Positions 5,138 through 7,747 of a DNA stretch of 7,747 nucleotides are shown piece after piece. Each line of letters begins with the position of its first letter. Position 1 is the first letter of the stretch. The notes below the pieces were generated by a model, which was not told the origin of the DNA, searched no databases, and saw only the letters and a program-made list of their open reading frames with translations. The position numbers and the translations under genes were made by a program. Origin of the DNA: Candidatus Brocadiaceae bacterium (GTDB lineage: Bacteria; Planctomycetota; MHYJ01; JACQXL01; CAKKQI01); the NCBI GenBank assembly GCA_919901895.1, contig CAKKQI010000002.1, positions 1 to 7,747 of the forward strand, given 5' to 3'.

Positions 5138-6136
5138 TTACGATAACCATTTATTAGAAAGATACCATTCGGCCGTTTGTTTTAATCCATTTTTTAACGA
5201 CACCCTGGTTTTAAAGCCAAGTTCTTGCTGAACCCGCCCGGTATCACAAACCCAGAAATGCTGGGCGATTTCCCGGGCTTTCTGCCGGTTAAAAATAGTA
5301 GCCCGTCCTTTTAATCGGCTAAAATATTCTGCCCCGGCGGCTAATAATTTAACCACACCGTCCGGTATCCGCAAGGTTATGACTTTACAATTCAACGACT
5401 GCTGCACCAGATTACTGATATATTCTATTGAATAAGACTCCGGATTAGCAATAAAATAAGTCCGGCCAGTTGCTTCTTTACTTTCAGCCGCTTGAATAAT
5501 TCCATTGACCAGATCGTGCACATAAATAATGTTGATATATTTACGCGTACCGATAATCGGTTTTAAACCATAATTAATTATTTTAAAATAAATCAATAGG
5601 TCGCGGTCGCGCGGCCCGTAAACAACCGGCGGCCGGACAATCGTAATCGGCAAGCGGTCCAGATATTCCAGGACAATTCGTTCCCCCATCAGCTTACTAA
5701 CGCCATAATCGGTAACCGGACGGCATTTTGTTTCTTCGGTAACCGCCCGGCCGTTGCCGGACGGCCCAACCGCGGCCAGTGTACTGACGTGTAAAAATTT
5801 TTTTAGATTTTTATTGTCTAAGGCCGCCGCAGTTTCAATTAAATATTTTGTCCCTAAAAAATTCGCCTCGTAATATAATTCTTTTCGGTTGGCCTTAACT
5901 ACGCCAGCCAGATGATAAATATAATCCCATGCGTCACTGTCTGATAGAGCCGATTCCAGAGAAGACCGGGAAGACAGGTCGGCATAAATATATTTTACCT
6001 GTCCGCCTAATAATGATAACCATTTCAAGTTGTTCCTGTCCCGCACCAAACAAAAAACATCATACTTTTTTTGCAGCAACTGTTCAACTAAATGACTTCC
6101 GATAAACCCGGTTCCGCCGGTAACCAGAACGCGCAT
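5138..6136 (-). CDS. NAD(P)-dependent epimerase/dehydratase-like extended SDR
   Basis: Extended short-chain dehydrogenase/reductase of 332 residues, cytoplasmic. The cofactor site GGTGFIG is at 7-13; an Arg at 32 after the second strand hints at NADP(H). Other markers are YADLS near 51 (adenine contact), HLAG at 75-78, and HVSTLAAVGP at 116-125 carrying the active-site Ser/Thr. The catalytic YGVSK (Tyr144, Lys148) and RPPVVYGP at 168-175 follow. This pattern fits the branch containing dihydroflavonol reductase-like, 3-beta-hydroxysteroid dehydrogenase-like and sugar-nucleotide epimerase-like proteins. The actual substrate cannot be read. There is no membrane segment. The start ATG at 6136 has only a weak upstream site (AAGAG, or GGAG 14 nt away). 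It follows the flavoprotein gene after 175 bp and precedes the L12-like gene by 29 nt, so it is probably cotranscribed with the latter. Confidence 0.93.
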   Translation of the reverse strand: MRVLVTGGTGFIGSHLVEQLLQKKYDVFCLVRDRNNLKWLSLLGGQVKYIYADLSSRSSLESALSDSDAWDYIYHLAGVVKANRKELYYEANFLGTKYLIETAAALDNKNLKKFLHVSTLAAVGPSGNGRAVTEETKCRPVTDYGVSKLMGERIVLEYLDRLPITIVRPPVVYGPRDRDLLIYFKIINYGLKPIIGTRKYINIIYVHDLVNGIIQAAESKEATGRTYFIANPESYSIEYISNLVQQSLNCKVITLRIPDGVVKLLAAGAEYFSRLKGRATIFNRQKAREIAQHFWVCDTGRVQQELGFKTRVSLKNGLKQTAEWYLSNKWLS

Positions 6137-6311
6137 AAATTATTCTCTTACTCCGGTCCCGCCTGACAGAACCGGCCTGCCTGTCTTAATACTCAAAAGT
6201 AAGCGTAATGCACTCCACCATAATTTTACCATTTTTGATGACCATTGTCCAGCGAATCGGATAATTATGCACGGATAACGAACAATGAATTTTAAGACTT
6301 TCCGCCTTTTT
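6137..6311. other. Intergenic spacer with G+C hairpin and an in-frame open stretch
   Basis: 175 bp between the flavoprotein and epimerase genes. Near the epimerase start, CCGGT (6153-6157) and ACCGG (6171-6175) form a 5-bp stem whose edge overlaps the distant GGAG of the epimerase. No U-run follows, so it is not an obvious terminator. The rest stays open on the reverse strand in the flavoprotein frame from its stop to 6186 (see findings). No confident gene. Confidence 0.4.
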
Positions 6312-7526
6312 TTAGACATACTGGCCGGCGGCCTGACCTGATGACCAGGCCCATTGTAAATTGTAACCACCCAACCAACCAGTAACATCAAGCACTTCTC
6401 CGATAAAATATAATCCTTTCACTTTTCGGCATTCCATTGTCTTGGAGGAAAGTTCGTCGGTATCAATCCCTCCTTTGCTCACCTCAGCTTTGGCAAACCC
6501 TTCAGTTCCGGCCGGCATCACCGGCCAACCGTGTAATTTCCCTGCGATAACAGAAATCTCCTTCTCGGTGAGCCGGTTTACCGGCTTAGATTTAAAATAA
6601 ATATGACACCATTTCTCGCTAAATCGTCTCGGCAAATAAATTGAAAGAAAATTATCAAGATTCACCTTACTGGTAAGTTTCTTTTCATTTAACGCCTCGT
6701 CTATTTTAATATCAGGCAGAAGGTTTATAACCAGCGGCTCTCCTTTTTTCCAATACGATGAAATTTGAAGTATGGCCGGACCGCTTAATCCCTTATGGGT
6801 GAACAGGATATTTTCCCTGAAACTGATTTTACCGCAACGGACGATTGAATCAATGGAAACCCCGCTTAATTCACCGTATAATTTTGAATCAGGTTGATTC
6901 CAAGTTAACGGAACCAGTCCTGGTTTAATCTCCGTTACTTTCAATCCAAACTGTTCGGCTATTTTATAACCAAAATCACTCGCCCCCATTTCTGGAATAG
7001 AAACCCCTCCGGTTGCGATTACGAGTGAATTTGAAATAAACTCTCCCAAATTAGTGCTCACACTGAATCGGCCCTCTTTCTTAACCGCCGACACTTTGCA
7101 GTTAACCAGAATTTCTACTCCGGCCTCTTTACATTCTTTTAGTAACATACTCACAATTTCTTTTGAATTACCGTCACAAAAAAGCTGACCAAATTTTTTC
7201 TCGCGGTATTTAATTTTATGCTTTTCCATTAAACGAATAAAATCGTTTGGCGTATAACGGGTTAGGGCTGATCTGGAGAAATGGGGATTATCGGACAAAA
7301 AACATTCCGGTTTAGCGTCAAGGTTGGTAAAGTTGCATCGGCCGCCGCCGGAAATTAGAATTTTCCGGCCGACTTTTTCGGCGTGTTCAAGCAATAGAAC
7401 TTTTCTCCCGCGCCGGCCGGACTCAATGGCACACATTAATCCAGATGCCCCGGCCCCGATAATAATGACAATTTCTTGCCCTGCTCCCCGATGGACATCG
7501 AGGGGCGGATTGGCGGCATACAACAT
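6312..7526 (-). CDS. HI0933/BaiN-family FAD-dependent oxidoreductase
   Basis: Flavoprotein of the HI0933-like family (some members annotated BaiN or YhiN), 404 residues, cytoplasmic; the physiological substrate of most members is unknown. The FAD dinucleotide site is GAGASG at 24-29, with LLLE closing the second strand. The family block GRKILISGGGRCNFTN spans 53-68, and FTHKGLSGPAILQIS lies mid-protein. The C-terminal flavin-binding signature is complete: EVSKGGIDTDELSSKTME, then GLYFIGEVLDVTGWLGGYN and QWAWSSGQAAG. I recall the H. influenzae protein HI0933 as closely similar over its whole length. The start at 7526 gives ~12 residues more than usual before the first strand and lacks a Shine-Dalgarno. 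It lies ~17-20 nt after the predicted transcription start of a strong promoter, which supports it. First gene of a unit with the epimerase and L12-like genes. The name BaiN should not be read as bile-acid function here. Confidence 0.94.
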   Translation of the reverse strand: MLYAANPPLDVHRGAGQEIVIIIGAGASGLMCAIESGRRGRKVLLLEHAEKVGRKILISGGGRCNFTNLDAKPECFLSDNPHFSRSALTRYTPNDFIRLMEKHKIKYREKKFGQLFCDGNSKEIVSMLLKECKEAGVEILVNCKVSAVKKEGRFSVSTNLGEFISNSLVIATGGVSIPEMGASDFGYKIAEQFGLKVTEIKPGLVPLTWNQPDSKLYGELSGVSIDSIVRCGKISFRENILFTHKGLSGPAILQISSYWKKGEPLVINLLPDIKIDEALNEKKLTSKVNLDNFLSIYLPRRFSEKWCHIYFKSKPVNRLTEKEISVIAGKLHGWPVMPAGTEGFAKAEVSKGGIDTDELSSKTMECRKVKGLYFIGEVLDVTGWLGGYNLQWAWSSGQAAGQYV

Positions 7527-7549
7527 ATAAATCTAAAATTAATTTCTGT

Positions 7550-7578
7550 AGTATAGACGTCTTATTGGAAAAAGTCAA
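7550..7578 (-). promoter_or_regulatory. Near-consensus sigma-70-type promoter of the flavoprotein unit
   Basis: Reverse strand TTGACT (7573-7578), 17-nt spacer, TATACT (7550-7555). Transcription would start near 7543, giving a leader of about 17 nt before the ATG at 7526. The -35 is mirrored by a TTGACT on the other strand at 7606-7611; AAGTCAA (7572-7578) and TTGACTT (7606-7612) form an inverted repeat around an A+T-rich core. Confidence 0.8.
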
Positions 7579-7605
7579 AATTTTGCAATATAAAATATTT
7601 TTAAA

Positions 7606-7633
7606 TTGACTTGTTCATTAAAAAAGATACGAT
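7606..7633 (+). promoter_or_regulatory. Possible divergent promoter
   Basis: TTGACT (7606-7611), 16-nt spacer, TACGAT (7628-7633). It points toward the partial plus-strand gene. The -10 lies only 2 nt before the GTG at 7636, so if this promoter is real, translation must begin at a later codon such as TTG 7648. The element also lies within the open frame, which weakens the call. Confidence 0.35.
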
Positions 7634-7635
7634 GT

Positions 7636-7747
7636 GTGCATAAATTCTTGAAAGAGCATCCGATAATTAGAAAATACTACGGGTTTAACCGTTTGCCTGA
7701 CCGGGTGACCCTCAGCCGTCGTTTAAAGGCATTCTGGTGGAATTTCC
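7636..7747 (+). CDS. Putative DDE transposase, N-terminal fragment (runs off right edge)
   Basis: A plus-strand frame stays open from after a TAA at about 7594 to the window end and reads like real protein. It includes HKFLKEHPIIRKYYGFNRLP followed by DRVTLSRRLKAFWWNF. The pattern of a helix with HP, then GF.RLPDR.TLSRRLK is, as I recall it, the N-terminal helical region of IS4/IS5-type DDE transposases. The catalytic residues lie outside the window. The start is unsure: GTG at 7636, TTG at 7606 or TTG at 7648 are possible, and none has a clear ribosome binding site. If it is an insertion sequence, its left terminal repeat should lie between 7527 and 7606, which cannot be verified without the other end. 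Coding status is likely; the transposase label is a motif-based guess. Confidence 0.55.
   Translation, partial: MHKFLKEHPIIRKYYGFNRLPDRVTLSRRLKAFWWNF

Noticed and set aside
6140..6391. 83-codon reverse-strand frame overlapping the flavoprotein C-terminus
   Set aside because: It is out of frame with the conserved FAD signature it overlaps, and its translation is rich in basic and tryptophan residues with no domain. Treated as a shadow.
1..7747. CRISPR array, rRNA, riboswitch
   Set aside because: I saw no regularly spaced repeats with unique spacers, no rRNA segments and no recognisable riboswitch core on either strand.

Overview
The window is a stretch of bacterial chromosome of moderate G+C. 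Every confidently called gene lies on the minus strand; the one plus-strand coding signal is a partial gene at the right edge. The organism is probably an anaerobic or fermentative, or fatty-acid-oxidising, bacterium from an uncharacterised lineage. The evidence is a butyrate / short-chain beta-oxidation gene set, Shine-Dalgarno sites of the AGGAG type, a tRNA without an encoded CCA end, and an unusual protein with two ribosomal-protein-L12-like domains. I cannot name the phylum from the sequence.

Read in the direction of transcription (right to left), the first unit begins at a near-consensus promoter (TTGACT, 17-nt spacer, TATACT) at 7550-7578. It carries an HI0933/BaiN-type flavoprotein (6312-7526), an extended short-chain dehydrogenase/epimerase (5138-6136) and the L12-like/zinc-knuckle protein (4056-5108). 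It ends in a long A+T hairpin at 4026-4054. Right of that promoter, on the plus strand, an open frame runs off the window edge from about 7636. It reads like the N-terminus of a DDE transposase.

Next comes a compact RNA region, 3842-4023. An intact tRNA-Thr(CGU) sits at 3894-3965. Around it lie the separated 5' and 3' parts of a second, degenerate tRNA-like sequence, so the intact gene occupies the place of the outer copy's anticodon loop. The outer anticodon stem appears as an imperfect inverted repeat bracketing the intact tRNA. This is the most unusual structure in the window.

The second protein unit starts just after it. A TATAAT box and a perfect 10-bp palindrome precede a thiolase (2611-3795). 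It continues with a small unknown gene (2377-2586), a stand-alone proteasome-fold Ntn-hydrolase-like protein (1556-2299), 3-hydroxybutyryl-CoA dehydrogenase (585-1439) and the N-terminal part of an acyl-CoA dehydrogenase (running off the left edge from 533). Thiolase, Hbd and acyl-CoA dehydrogenase catalyse neighbouring steps between acetyl-CoA and butyryl-CoA; a crotonase and ETF genes would be expected beyond the left edge. The two A+T-rich genes in the middle look like an accessory cassette placed inside this pathway operon. A 23-codon open frame (530-601) bridges the end of hbd and the start of the acyl-CoA dehydrogenase gene, and shares an ATGA stop/start overlap with the latter.
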